Assembly: GCA_963738135.1 (NCBI GenBank)
Contig: CAVTVK010000006.1
Location: forward strand, 310,001 to 374,000
Reading direction: 5' to 3'
DNA length: 64,000 bases
DNA from: Bog-473 sp963738135
GTDB taxonomy: Bacteria > Actinomycetota > Acidimicrobiia > Acidimicrobiales > RAAP-2
Shown here: positions 9,407 through 17,420 of the stretch, in pieces
Layout: the number at the start of each line of letters is the position of its first letter
How positions within the stretch are numbered: the first letter of the stretch is position 1
The notes under the pieces: model-generated
What the model saw: only the letters and a program-made list of their open reading frames with translations
The model's database searches: none
What the model was told of the DNA's origin: nothing
Position numbers and translations under genes: made by a program

Positions 9407-9994
9407 GTGGGTGCGAGACTTCGGGGACGCCGTCGGTGGCTTGGAGGGGTTGCCTTCACCCTGCTCGTCCTCGTCTATAGCCCCGGTGGCGTCTCAGATG
9501 CCAGCGGTTCTCCCACTGTCGTCGGCACTCCGACGCACCCCCAGACCCTTACCTGTAATGAGGAAGCGACGCAGTTCACCGGCGGCACTCCGCCCCCCGT
9601 CGGGCCGCATGACATCGGATTCGGCGCTGGGTATTTCCCTCAGGCGCGCCGCCTGGCGTCCATGAATCCACCGCCCAACTTTGGCCGAGGGGCTCAACTC
9701 ACCGGGTACAAGCTCCCTCCGGTTGTCTATCCGGGAGCAACGGTGACCATGACGGTCGCCCGTGGCGCGCGGTCCTACGTGGTGCAACAAAACCCTTGGT
9801 CGCCACGCCAAGGGAGCGTGTCGGTCACGTACCGGGCCTGTTTGCACAAACCCGGTTTCTTTCCCCAGAGCTTCCGGTTCACCGATGGTCGAATACGAGG
9901 CTGCGTTCCGCTCGACGTGCGGGTCGGCGGGCAGCGAAAGACGAGCCACATCGTGTTGTCGTTCTTCGCTGGACGGTGCAGAACCTCGTCCTGA
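9407..9994 (+). CDS. secreted hypothetical protein
   Basis: From a GTG start the 195-residue product has an Arg-rich N-terminus and a hydrophobic export signal (GGVAFTLLVLVYSPGG). A Thr/Pro-rich region and a C-terminal half with regular beta-strand spacing follow (PPVVYPGATVTMTVARGA, GSVSVTYRACL). Three cysteines could form a disulfide outside the cell. No family is recognised. It is the first unit of the box-delimited array, with a box 47 bases after its stop. Confidence 0.55.
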   Translation: MGARLRGRRRWLGGVAFTLLVLVYSPGGVSDASGSPTVVGTPTHPQTLTCNEEATQFTGGTPPPVGPHDIGFGAGYFPQARRLASMNPPPNFGRGAQLTGYKLPPVVYPGATVTMTVARGARSYVVQQNPWSPRQGSVSVTYRACLHKPGFFPQSFRFTDGRIRGCVPLDVRVGGQRKTSHIVLSFFAGRCRTSS

Positions 9995-10040
9995 CCCGTT
10001 AGGAGTGCGTGGCGCAGGGCATGGGCTGAGGGCGTCAAAA

Positions 10041-10057
10041 GTATCCCCGAACGCCGC
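10041..10057 (+). repeat. cassette box
   Basis: GTATCCCCGAACGCCGC fits the 17-bp consensus at all but the last base. It follows the secreted protein gene at 9407-9994. Confidence 0.6.
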
Positions 10058-10108
10058 CTCGGAGACCCATTTCGAGCACGACAGGTGCTGATCGCTCAGA
10101 ATTGAAAC

Positions 10109-10799
10109 GTGACCGCTCTACCCCCCGACTACGACACTGACCCCGAGCGGTTCTTGTCGAATGCCAAATGGGACCACGACGATGTGCATCCCCATGTGGC
10201 AGAGCGGATTGCTCAGGCGGGGGCCAAGAGGGTCCTCGATGTTGGCGGCGGACACGGCGCCCTCACCCGAATCCTGCTCGACCTCGGCATGAAGGGCGTT
10301 CTGCTCGACATCTCGCCCACGATGCTGGCCCTTGGTCCCCGGCCGGCGGTCCGGGGTGATGGAAGACCACTCCCAGTCGCCGACTCCAGCTTCGATGCCG
10401 TTGCGGCGCTTTACACGCTCTACCACTACGAGGACCCGCTCGTGCCGATCAGTGAGTGTCGTCGAGTGCTTCGGACGGGTGGGCTCTTTGTCGCCTGCTC
10501 GGCCAATCGGAACAGCACCCCTGAGCTCCGCTTTGCTGCCCTTCTGGGGCGAGTCGGGGACCTTCGATGGCGAGGACTCACCGGCCATAGTCGCCACTGT
10601 CTTCAACGGTCCGGATGACCAGGTCGAGGAGGTGAGGTGGGACGCTCCGATGCATACCCTCACCGACGCCGCGACTGCGACCGCATTCCTACGGACTATG
10701 GGGATGAGCGAGGAAGGAGCTTCGGCAGCTGCCAACCTGCTCGTGTTGCCCATGACCCTGACCATGCGCGGCCGTTTCGTCTACGCCATCAAGGGGTGA
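10109..10799 (+). CDS. class I SAM-dependent methyltransferase, one frameshift
   Basis: The N-terminal half shows a Rossmann methyltransferase fold, with VLDVGGGHGALTRIL as the SAM-binding motif I, GVLLDISPTM as motif II, and AALYTLYHYEDP and CRRVLRTGGLFV as later motifs. One base shift at about 10530-10555 joins it to the second frame (PFWGESGTFDGEDSPA to RGRFVYAIKG), giving about 229 residues. The start is GTG at 10109. The substrate is unknown, and the fold is typical of small-molecule methyltransferases. A cassette box begins three bases after the stop. Confidence 0.75.
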
Positions 10800-10801
10800 G
10801 G

Positions 10802-10818
10802 GTCGCCCCATACGCCGG
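10802..10818 (+). repeat. cassette box with extended hairpin
   Basis: GTCGCCCCATACGCCGG. Its CGCCGGTAC pairs perfectly with GTACCGGCG 16 bases further on, a 9-bp stem. Confidence 0.65.
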
Positions 10819-10964
10819 TACGGAGTGCCACCCTTCGGTACCGGCGGGATGGTCGCCTCCGGCCTTCAAGTCTGCGAAGAGCACCGACTGTGGCTACCGT
10901 TTCGAGGATGATCACGGCCTGACTGCCGAGGGGTTTCAAGTCGCCAGAGCGGAGGGACACGGAT

Positions 10965-11618
10965 ATGCACTTCACCCGACTGAATGAATCCGATGAGTAC
11001 CGGCGTCAGCGTGAGGAGCTGTGCATTGCAGAACTGGATCTTGTCGATCACATCGAGCGGGTGGCCGCTCTGCGTAGAGACCTGCCTTCTGACACGGTCG
11101 TAAACGATTACGAGCTGATCGACGTTTCGAACGACCGTGCCGTACGGCTCTCCGAATTGTTCACGGACCCTGAACGAGCCGTGGTTCTCTACCACTTCAT
11201 GTTCGGCAAAGCTCAGGTGGAGCCCTGCCCACTGTGCACGATGTGGATCGACGGGTACAACGCTGCGGCTCCGCACCTCGCGGAGAACGTCGATTTCGCC
11301 GTAGTAGCCGCCGCCGAGCCAGGGGCAATCAGATCCCATGCAGAAGTGCGCGGTTGGAAGAACCTGCGGCTGCTCAGCGCACGCAACACCACTTTCAAAT
11401 ACGACCTCGGTAGCGAGGAGGCCGACGGCGCCCAGACCGAGTGGATTTCTGTGTTCACGCTCGGCGGCGACGGCACCGTGCGTCACCTCTATTCGAAAGG
11501 CGCACAGATGGCCGACGACCGGCGCGAGCGCGGGATTGACTTATTGAACCCGGTATGGCATCTCCTTGACCTCACGCCGGACGGGCGGGGCGACTGGTAC
11601 CCTTCACTGAACTACTAA
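10965..11618 (+). CDS. DUF899 family protein (thioredoxin-like fold)
   Basis: The 217-residue protein matches the DUF899 pattern, with VVLYHFMFGKAQ, the EPCPLCTMWIDGYN cysteine pair, EVRGWKNLRLLSA, a central SVFTLGGDG and HLYSKGAQMADD, and the closing LDLTPDGRGDW. Members have a thioredoxin-like fold and are usually annotated as DUF899 or AahA-type dithiol proteins with no settled activity. The start is the ATG at 10965 within cggatATG. The TAA stop is followed by CGCCGG, so the end of the gene itself resembles a cassette box. Confidence 0.8.
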   Translation: MHFTRLNESDEYRRQREELCIAELDLVDHIERVAALRRDLPSDTVVNDYELIDVSNDRAVRLSELFTDPERAVVLYHFMFGKAQVEPCPLCTMWIDGYNAAAPHLAENVDFAVVAAAEPGAIRSHAEVRGWKNLRLLSARNTTFKYDLGSEEADGAQTEWISVFTLGGDGTVRHLYSKGAQMADDRRERGIDLLNPVWHLLDLTPDGRGDWYPSLNY

Positions 11619-11624
11619 CGCCGG
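11612..11624 (+). repeat. partial cassette box at a stop codon
   Basis: CTACTAACGCCGG carries the right half of the box, with the DUF899 stop codon TAA inside it. A full box follows 43 bases later. Confidence 0.45.
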
Positions 11625-11654
11625 TTCGCCATTGAGCGTTCTGTCACTGGCTGG

Positions 11655-11671
11655 GTGCCCCAGTTCGCCGG
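11655..11671 (+). repeat. cassette box
   Basis: GTGCCCCAGTTCGCCGG is an exact consensus match. The CCCA can pair with the TGGG that follows, and GTTGGGT at 11671 happens to fit the integron core GTTRRRY. Confidence 0.7.
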
Positions 11672-11707
11672 TTGGGTGGGACGCTTCGACTGGCAAGGGT
11701 CGACCCT

Positions 11708-12163
11708 TTAGGAGTTGCTGACCAAGCCGTCCCAAGACCAATGAGGGATGTGCAGGCCTTCAGGCACGTCGTCTGCGGAGTCGTGGTGACGCGCCATCGT
11801 GGTCGAAGTAGCCCAGCTGAAATAGTCGTGGAGCACCTGCCGAAGCGTTTTGTCACGGTCCAAACCGACGTCGGCGAGCGCCAAATCGAAGCAAGCTATC
11901 GCCCGACGATCCATCTCCTCATGAGGGCCGTTCCCGCTGTGCATCCTCACCACAGAGGTCTCGTCCCCCATGAGTTCGGAGTACCTCGCTGGGCCACCCA
12001 AGGCCTCGATCCAGTACGCAGCTAGGCGTTCGGTGTGCTCAGGGTGGTAGCCATGGCTGAACGCATGGCTAACCACCTCGTCGGCCAACACCCTGACGTG
12101 CCAGGCGTGGGCCAACTCCATGACTCCCTCGTCGCGTCCTGCAGCTTCGTAGACCGATTGCAC
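11708..12163 (-). CDS. truncated (2/2) haemoglobin-like protein
   Basis: The 151-residue product has the compact globin pattern of group I/II truncated haemoglobins. SHGYHPEHTERLAAYWIEAL contains the likely proximal haem histidine, GGPARYSELMGDE follows, and there is a C-terminal globin helix. Such proteins bind oxygen or nitric oxide in the cytoplasm. The gene is intact, with an ATG at 12163. A box lies 15 bases to its right, which is upstream of this minus-strand gene. That shows the box position does not follow gene direction. Confidence 0.75.
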   Translation of the reverse strand: MQSVYEAAGRDEGVMELAHAWHVRVLADEVVSHAFSHGYHPEHTERLAAYWIEALGGPARYSELMGDETSVVRMHSGNGPHEEMDRRAIACFDLALADVGLDRDKTLRQVLHDYFSWATSTTMARHHDSADDVPEGLHIPHWSWDGLVSNS

Positions 12164-12177
12164 GAGTCCAGGATGAC

Positions 12178-12194
12178 ATGTCCTAGTACGCCGG
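12178..12194 (+). repeat. cassette box
   Basis: ATGTCCTAGTACGCCGG lies between two minus-strand genes, upstream of the globin start. Confidence 0.65.
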
Positions 12195-12241
12195 GATTGT
12201 GATCAGCCGGGAGCCCGCCCCCTCAGTAATCCGAGACCCGA

Positions 12242-12607
12242 CTAGGCATCGGCCCGGCGGCGAAGCACGCAGAACTCGTTACCCTCGGGATCGGCGAGTA
12301 CTACCCAAGGAGAGTCGCCCTGTCCGATGTCGACTGGGGTGGCACCCAGGCTCACGATGCGCTCGACCTCGTCGGCCTGATCACAGCCGATCGGGCTCAC
12401 GTCCAAATGGATGCGATCCTTGACCGTCTTCTTCTCCGGAACCGGCATGAAGACCAGGGGCAGGTCGGGGAATGGCTGGCCGGAAGCAGTCATCCAGTAG
12501 GCGCCGCCCTTCTCCTGCACCTCCCAGCCCAGGACCTGCCCCCAGAACTCGGCCACCCGACGGGGATCCAAGCAGTCAATGACTATTTCCCGCAGCACCG
12601 CACCCAT
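12242..12607 (-). CDS. VOC/glyoxalase-like protein
   Basis: The 121-residue protein is a single vicinal-oxygen-chelate domain. It opens with LREIVIDCLDPRRVAEFW, has KDRIHLDVSP in the middle and closes with PWVVLADPEGNEFCVL, the usual betaalphabetabetabeta signature with metal-binding His and Glu. The closest type is the Glyoxalase_6-like group common in actinobacteria. Roles range from fosfomycin or bleomycin resistance to isomerases, and none can be chosen here. It is intact, with ATG at 12607, and has a box 23 bases to its right. Confidence 0.8.
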   Translation of the reverse strand: MGAVLREIVIDCLDPRRVAEFWGQVLGWEVQEKGGAYWMTASGQPFPDLPLVFMPVPEKKTVKDRIHLDVSPIGCDQADEVERIVSLGATPVDIGQGDSPWVVLADPEGNEFCVLRRRADA

Positions 12608-12629
12608 GCCGGGAAGCGTAGGTCAGTGG

Positions 12630-12646
12630 GTGTCCCAGTTCGCCGG
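12630..12646 (+). repeat. cassette box
   Basis: GTGTCCCAGTTCGCCGG followed by GAGGG. TCCC can pair with GGGA across the eight middle bases. Confidence 0.7.
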
Positions 12647-12670
12647 GAGGGTGCCACCATTCGGCTGTGG

Positions 12671-12736
12671 CCTCAAGGGGTCAACGCAACGGCCTCGGCG
12701 AACGCCTGAGATGGTGTCATCCAACCGAGTGTCTGG
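12671..12736 (-). mobile_element. solo end of an IS30-family element
   Basis: About 66 bases starting CCTCAAGGGGTCAACGCAAC are nearly identical to the left end of the IS30-type element at 13596, including the codons for the transposase tail GWMTPSQAFAEAVAL. Nothing else of the element remains here. Confidence 0.75.
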
Positions 12737-12833
12737 CCGCACCGGCTTGAGCACCAATCGAAGTGACTGCGACCGGGATGACCACAACCGGAAAAGCCGC
12801 GAGAAATACGCTGGCGAGCAATCGTCGAACCAT
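12717..12833 (-). pseudogene. truncated secreted-protein gene cut by the IS30 end
   Basis: An ATG at 12833 with a strong GGAAGGGGG ribosome binding site starts a clean export signal (MVRRLLASVFLAAFPVVV, then IPVAVTSIGAQAG). After about 35 codons the frame runs into the solo IS30 end and stops (TGA) within it. The mature part of the protein is gone. It is too short to identify, and I infer that it was a complete single-gene unit before the insertion or deletion. Confidence 0.6.
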
Positions 12834-12945
12834 GACAACCCCCTTCCGGAGGGACGCCCTCCGCAGAGATATTCGACCTTTGGCACTTAGTCGTCAACCC
12901 ATTGAGGTGACGGTCCCCTGTCTCTGAGCGCCCTGTAGGGCGGGG

Positions 12946-12961
12946 AGTGCCCGTTCGCCGG
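12946..12961 (+). repeat. cassette box
   Basis: AGTGCCCGTTCGCCGG is one base short in the middle. It is to the right of the truncated secreted gene. Confidence 0.55.
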
Positions 12962-12999
12962 AAGGGGGTGGTCGAAACTTCCCTCGAGTAGCTGGGCGG

Positions 13000-13527
13000 T
13001 TATCGACCTATGCCATCAGAGAAGAAGGGAGCGAGTGTTTCAAGGAACCATTCGCTGATGATCATCAGGGGGGCTTGTTTGGAGTCGATGCGGTAAGTCC
13101 GTGTCAGCAAGTAGCCGTGCACGATCTCATCGATGTTCCGCGGCCGATCCATCCCGATTCCCAGCCCCTCCACCAGGTCCTCACGGGTGGCCACGATCCC
13201 GGCCTCGTCGAGTAATCGACCGATCGGGTCAGCGCTCGTTTCGAGTCTGTGAATGAAGCTGGGCGGTAGGCGGCTCACGACGATCATGCTTTCTGCGTAC
13301 ACATAAGGGTGGCCAGATACGGACCCCTGCAGGGTGGCGGCCCGACGAAGCAAGGGCTCGCCTTCTTCAACGCCTAAATCGTTCTGGGCAGAGGCGCTGA
13401 TTCTCTCGTGGTGACACCCCTCAGCAGCAATACGCTCACCGAGAACCCCTTCCAAGAAGCTCGTCACGGTGCCGCTCGTGCTGTTCAACGCTGCCCCGAG
13501 TCCCGATTCCTTGGCCACTGCCAACAT
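13000..13527 (-). CDS. DUF98/chorismate lyase-like protein
   Basis: The 175-residue protein resembles the UbiC/UTRA superfamily DUF98 group. A TVTSFLEGVLGERI start is followed by EPLLRRAATLQG, PYVYAESMIVVSRLP, ADPIGRLLDEAG and a C-terminal RTYRIDSKQAPLMIISEWF. The family includes chorismate pyruvate-lyases (Rv2949c type) and ligand-binding UTRA domains, and the Arg/Glu pair of true lyases is plausibly present. No DNA-binding domain precedes it, so it is not a GntR regulator. The ATG at 13527 has a weak ribosome binding site. Confidence 0.6.
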   Translation of the reverse strand: MLAVAKESGLGAALNSTSGTVTSFLEGVLGERIAAEGCHHERISASAQNDLGVEEGEPLLRRAATLQGSVSGHPYVYAESMIVVSRLPPSFIHRLETSADPIGRLLDEAGIVATREDLVEGLGIGMDRPRNIDEIVHGYLLTRTYRIDSKQAPLMIISEWFLETLAPFFSDGIGR

Positions 13528-13575
13528 TGAATCGCAGATTTCCGGCTCCAGTCTGGTTCGGTCGGCTTGAAATCA

Positions 13576-13590
13576 GTGCCCCCTATCGCC
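13576..13590 (+). repeat. cassette box interrupted by IS30 insertion
   Basis: GTGCCCCCTATCGCC then TGTGT in place of GG. The IS30 element starts five bases later, so the insertion probably hit just beside this box. Confidence 0.6.
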
Positions 13591-13595
13591 TGTGT

Positions 13596-14818
13596 CCTCA
13601 AGCGGTCAACGCAACGGCCTCGGCGAACGCCTGAGATGGTGTCATCCAGCCGAGGGTCTGTCGAGGCCTCGTGTTGAGTGAACGGGCGACGGCGTCGAGC
13701 TCTCGCTGGCTGCACTGCGAGAGGTCTGGAATCCTTCGGCAGGTATTGGCGGAGCAAGCCGTTGGTGTTCTCGTTGCTGCCGCGCTGCCAGGGACTCTTG
13801 GGATCACAGAAGTAGATCTGCACGCCGGTGTCGACGGTGAACTGGACGTGCTCTGCCATCTCTTTGCCTTGGTCCCAGGTGATCGAGCGACGCAGCTGAG
13901 CAGGCAGCGTCAAGATGCGCTTGGTCATGGCCTTGCGCACCGACTCCGGCGCCGTGGCCGTTGGGGAGCTTGAGCAGGATGACGTAGCGGCTGTGGCGCT
14001 CGACCAACGTGCCGATCGAGGTCATCTTCTTGCCGAAGATCAGGTCGCCCTCCCAGTGGCCCGGGACGGCCCGGTCCGGCACCTCGGCCGGGCGTTCGGA
14101 GATCATCACCATGTTGCGGATCTGGCCCTGGCCGACGCCTCCTTTTGTGTAGGCCTTGGCCCGGCGCATGGCCCGGCCGGTGCGCAGACACGCATGCAGC
14201 TCTTTGCGCAGCGCTCCACGGCTCTGGACGAAGAGCGATTGGTAGATGGTTTCGTGCGACACCTGCATCTCCGGGTCGTTCGGATAGCTCTCAGCCAACC
14301 ACGCCGAGATCTGCTGGGGTGACCATTTGGCCTCGAGTTTGCGCTCGACGACCCCACGGAGCCGCCGGCACCGGGCAAACTTGGCCCGCTTCGGGTCGAA
14401 GTGCTCGTCGCTGCGCCGCCCGGTCGGCCACCAAGGCCCGATACTTGGTCCGCCCGCCGTTGGCGTTGACCTCCCGGCACACCGTCGAGGGCGAGCGGCC
14501 CGAGTTCCTCGGCGATGGCACGGATGGACCAGCCGGCGGCCAGCCCCCGCGAGATCTCCTCTCGTTCGACCAGCGAGAGACGAAGCTCAGAGCGCTCCCG
14601 AGCCGTCGGACGTCGGCCGCCGTGGTCAGCGATGAACCTTCGGAGCGAAGAGTTCTGTCTCCCCAGGTGCTTGGCGATGCGCTTGACGGGCACTCCGGCT
14701 TCGCGCATATCCCAGATCGTTGCTCTGTCCTCCTCCGAGAACCGTGCCATTGGCGCACCTCCTGATCGACGACATCACTGTCCGCCAATCAGGCTGGTGT
14801 TGCAACGACCAGTTGAGG
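13596..14818. mobile_element. IS30-family insertion sequence
   Basis: Imperfect terminal inverted repeats bound the element: CCTCAAGCGGTCAACGCAAC at 13596 and, complemented, CCTCAACTGGTCGTTGCAAC at 14818. The 1.2-kb length and the transposase inside fit IS30. No clear target duplication is seen. Confidence 0.75.
13598..14750 (-). pseudogene. IS30-family transposase, several frameshifts
   Basis: From the ATG at 14750 the protein begins MARFSEEDRATIWDMREAG with an IS30-type helix-turn-helix, and later pieces in other frames give SHETIYQSLFVQSRG, VPGHWEGDLIF (first catalytic Asp), GTLVERHSRYVILLKLP, ITWDQGKEMAEH, YFCDPKSPWQRGSNENTNGL (catalytic Glu) and the tail LGWMTPSQAFAEAVAL. At least four frame changes (about 14460, 14300, 13950 and 13720) break it. 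Since many genes in this window carry single-base shifts, part of the damage may be assembly error. The stop lies inside the left inverted repeat. Confidence 0.8.
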
Positions 14819-14954
14819 GCACACCGGTTCGGGGCGCCCAAGAACTCCCCTAGGCCCGCCATATCGGCCGGCATATACCATGATTCGGTTCCATCTGCGG
14901 TCCGACCGGTCAAAGCATTTTGGGGGCCCCAACGCCAACGAAACCGGCGAATGG

Positions 14955-15530
14955 TTAGTTCTTGAACGTCACGCTCAGACCAGAACTGGTCACACTCCCG
15001 GCCGAATTCGAGGCATAGCACACCAAGGTGTATGAGCCATTGGGAACCGTCGCGCTATTCCAACTGCAGAGCCATCCATACTGAATTGATGTGGCGGTGC
15101 AGATCACCGGTGCCTTAAAGCCGTAGCTGCCTCCGAAGAGCAAGAACCCCACGCTGGTCGCGTTCGAGGCTGCTGCATCGAGGGTTGTCGACCCCGCAAG
15201 CGTGGTCGTCTTGGAAGGGCTGAGAAAGCTCGTGGTCGGCAATTGGATTGTTCACCGTGATCGAGACGGGATTGCTCAAGCCGTTCTGCCCACTCGCGTA
15301 GGCGACGTCGGCGTACAAGCTGTAAATGCCGTTGGGCACCGTTGTCGTGTCCAGGTGGCGGGCCAGCCGTACGCGATGAGGGTGCCACTCGCGATCGCCT
15401 GCCCGGGGTAGGACTGAGTGAGCAGCCAGAAGGTCACAGTGGCAGCTCGGGATCCAATCGTCTGAGTGAACCTAACGCCGAGACTGGGTGCCTCTTCAGG
15501 GACGAACGGCGGGGCTTCGTTTGGCGTTAG
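14955..15530 (-). pseudogene. fragment of a secreted Ig-like repeat protein
   Basis: Two similar beta-sandwich repeats can be read on the minus strand in shifted frames. The C-terminal one has VGFLLFGGSYGFKAPV, TVPNGSYTLVCYASNSAG and ends SSGLSVTFKN; the earlier one has VTFWLLTQSYPGQAI, PNGIYSLYADVAYASGQNG and NPVSITVNN. These are bacterial Ig-like domains of surface or secreted proteins. No start or signal peptide remains, and the 5' end fades into the region before the reductase gene, so this is a remnant with at least two frame changes. Confidence 0.55.
15470..15530. repeat. attC-like imperfect palindrome
   Basis: ACCTAACGCCG at 15470 and GGCGTTAG at 15523-15530 form a perfect 8-bp inverted repeat about 60 bases apart. 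The left half fits the integron inverse core RYYYAAC, but the right half (GTTAGCG) misses GTTRRRY at two positions. It precedes the reductase unit. Confidence 0.4.
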
Positions 15531-15576
15531 CGTCAACCAGTTGATATCGCAAGCACCCAACGCTTCGGAGGCCGCC

Positions 15577-16236
15577 ATGTCCCAGGTCCGTGTCCATAAC
15601 TTCTCCATCTCACTGGACGGTTTCGGGACCGGCGAGGGCTTAACGTTCGACGCCCCGTTCGGCCACGCCGGCCATCGTCTGCACGAGTGGGTGTTCCCCA
15701 CCCAGTTCGGGCGCACGATCATCATGGGTCAGTCCGGTGGTACGACCGGTGTCGACAACGCGTTCGCAGAACGCCTCAATGTCGGGTTCGGTGCCGAGAT
15801 CATGGGCCGGGGCAAGTTCGGCCCGCAGGCCGGCCCGTGGACCGATCTCGGCACTGACGACGAGTGGCGTGGCTGGTGGGGGCCTAACCCGCCGTTCCAC
15901 ACGCCGGTGTTTGTGCTCACGCACCATCCGCGCCCGTCGATCGAGATGGAGGGCGGCACCGTGTTCCACTTCGTCGACGCCTCTCCGCAGGAGGCTCTCG
16001 ACCTGGCCCGGCAGGCCGCCGGCGAACTCGACGTGCGCATCGGCGGTGGTCCGACGGTCGTCCGCGACTTTCTCTCCGCCGACCTCATCGACACCCTCCA
16101 CGTCGTGTTGGTGCCGATCCTTCTCGGCCGCGGCGTTCGACTGTGGGACGACCTCGAGGGCATCGAGGAGCGCTACAACAGCGAGGTTGTCTCGTCACCC
16201 AGCGGTGTCACCCATCTGACCTTCACACGCCGATGA
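15577..16236 (+). CDS. RibD_C/dihydrofolate reductase-like protein
   Basis: The 219-residue protein matches the short actinobacterial dihydrofolate reductase family (RibD C-terminal fold). It has SQVRVHNFSISLDGFGTG at the start, FGRTIIMGQSG, GAEIMGRGKFGPQ, PVFVLTHHPRPSIEME, the NADP-binding LDVRIGGGPTVVRDFL and VVLVPILLGRGVRLW. These enzymes are NADPH-dependent reductases of uncertain substrate, distinct from true FolA. The ATG at 15577 follows GGAGG by about eight bases. A degenerate box lies 28 bases after its stop. Confidence 0.85.
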   Translation: MSQVRVHNFSISLDGFGTGEGLTFDAPFGHAGHRLHEWVFPTQFGRTIIMGQSGGTTGVDNAFAERLNVGFGAEIMGRGKFGPQAGPWTDLGTDDEWRGWWGPNPPFHTPVFVLTHHPRPSIEMEGGTVFHFVDASPQEALDLARQAAGELDVRIGGGPTVVRDFLSADLIDTLHVVLVPILLGRGVRLWDDLEGIEERYNSEVVSSPSGVTHLTFTRR

Positions 16237-16263
16237 CTGATCCCCGCTGATGAACAGACGACC

Positions 16264-16280
16264 TGGACCCGTACGCCCGG
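16264..16280 (+). repeat. cassette box (degenerate)
   Basis: TGGACCCGTACGCCCGG fits the box with one extra C and a poor left end. It follows the reductase gene. Confidence 0.4.
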
Positions 16281-16362
16281 ACGGTGTGGCAGTTCGGCAC
16301 TTTTGCGACCTGTAAAAGTTGCGCCTCTCGGCAAAATGCCGATATTGGCGTGTCCAGGACGG

Positions 16363-17420
16363 CTAGCTGTAGGAACCACAGACCTTGCTGACAGGGTCCA
16401 CCACTGAATGAAGCCCCCCGGGCGAGTGTGGAGCTGCTGACACACCACACCGCACCAAGGAGGCTTCAGATGCACCGTAACGCCCGACTGACCCCAGCTG
16501 GTCGACTCTTGCTCTGCCGGCGTATCGAGGCCGGCTGGCCCGTTGCTCACGCTGCGGCAGCCATGGGGATCTCGAGAGACCGGGCCTACGTCTGGTGGCG
16601 CCGCTATCAAGATGAGGGGATCCTTGGGCTCGAGGACCGCTCTAGTCGTCCGCGCCGTTGCCCGACGCGCACCCGCCCGAGCGTCGAACGCCGGATCGTG
16701 ACCTTGCGCCAGAACCGGGGTCTCGGTCCGGCCCGGATCGCCGGCATCGTGGGGCGACCGTCCTCGACGGTGCACCGGGTCCTGGTCCGCCACGGGCTCA
16801 ACCGCCTCGACCACCTGGACCGGGCGACGAGGGTGCCCATCCGGCGCTACGAGATGTCCCGGCCCGGCGAGCTCGTCCACCTCGACATCAAAAAGCTGGG
16901 CCGCATCCCAAGGGGTGGCGGCTGGAGGCTCCACGGACGCCCGGCGGTGCACGCCAAGCAGGGCCATAAGAAGGTGCCGATCGGCTTCGCCTTCATCCAC
17001 TCCGCCGTCGACGGTTACAGCCGGCTGGCCTACTCCGAAGTGCTGGCCAACGAGCAGGCAACCACCGCCATCGGCTTTTGGCTCCGGGCCCGAGCCTTCT
17101 TCGCGGCCCAGGGCATCGAGGTCGAGCGAGTGCTCACCGACAACGGCAGCTGTTATCGCTCCAAGGAGTTCGCCGTCGCCTTGGGCGACGTCACCCACAC
17201 CTTCACCCGTCCCTATCGGCCGGCCACGAACGGCAAAGTCGAGCGCTTCAACCGCACCCTGCTCGTCGAGTGGGCCTATTCGCGTCCTTGGACCTCAGAG
17301 GGTCAGCGAACTAGGGGGCTTGACCGCTGGCTCCACCTCTACAACCATCACCGACATCACACTGCCATCGGAGGACCACCGGTGAGTCGTGTCAGCAACC
17401 TGACTGGTTCCTACAGCTAG
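16363..17420. mobile_element. IS481-family insertion sequence with CTAG target duplication
   Basis: The element runs from 16367 to 17416 and begins and ends with CTGTAGGAACCA in inverted orientation, with a second matching block TTGCTGAC further in. CTAG flanks it at 16363-16366 and 17417-17420, the duplication expected for IS481, which targets NCTAGN. The transposase is intact, so the element may be active. Confidence 0.9.
16470..17420 (+). CDS. IS481-family transposase
   Basis: From the ATG at 16470, eight bases after AAGGAGG, the 316-residue protein has an N-terminal helix-turn-helix (RNARLTPAGRLLLCRRIEAG, then MGISRDRAYVWW) and a DDE integrase core. The catalytic residues are D139 in ELVHLDIKK, a second Asp in RVLTDNGSCYRS and Glu in NGKVERFNRTL. 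It is full length and unbroken. Its TAG stop is formed by the CTAG target duplication at 17417-17420, outside the element proper. Confidence 0.9.
   Translation: MHRNARLTPAGRLLLCRRIEAGWPVAHAAAAMGISRDRAYVWWRRYQDEGILGLEDRSSRPRRCPTRTRPSVERRIVTLRQNRGLGPARIAGIVGRPSSTVHRVLVRHGLNRLDHLDRATRVPIRRYEMSRPGELVHLDIKKLGRIPRGGGWRLHGRPAVHAKQGHKKVPIGFAFIHSAVDGYSRLAYSEVLANEQATTAIGFWLRARAFFAAQGIEVERVLTDNGSCYRSKEFAVALGDVTHTFTRPYRPATNGKVERFNRTLLVEWAYSRPWTSEGQRTRGLDRWLHLYNHHRHHTAIGGPPVSRVSNLTGSYS

Noticed and set aside
12763..12897. A coding frame extending to 12897 with the IS30 tail
   Set aside because: Only the frame from the ATG at 12833 has a ribosome binding site and signal peptide. The other frame is non-coding sequence fused to the IS30 end.
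16282..16362. Remnant of an IS21-type end left of the IS481 element
   Set aside because: The segment (CACTTTTGCGACCTGTAAAAG) looks IS-like, but no partner end or transposase fragment supports it.
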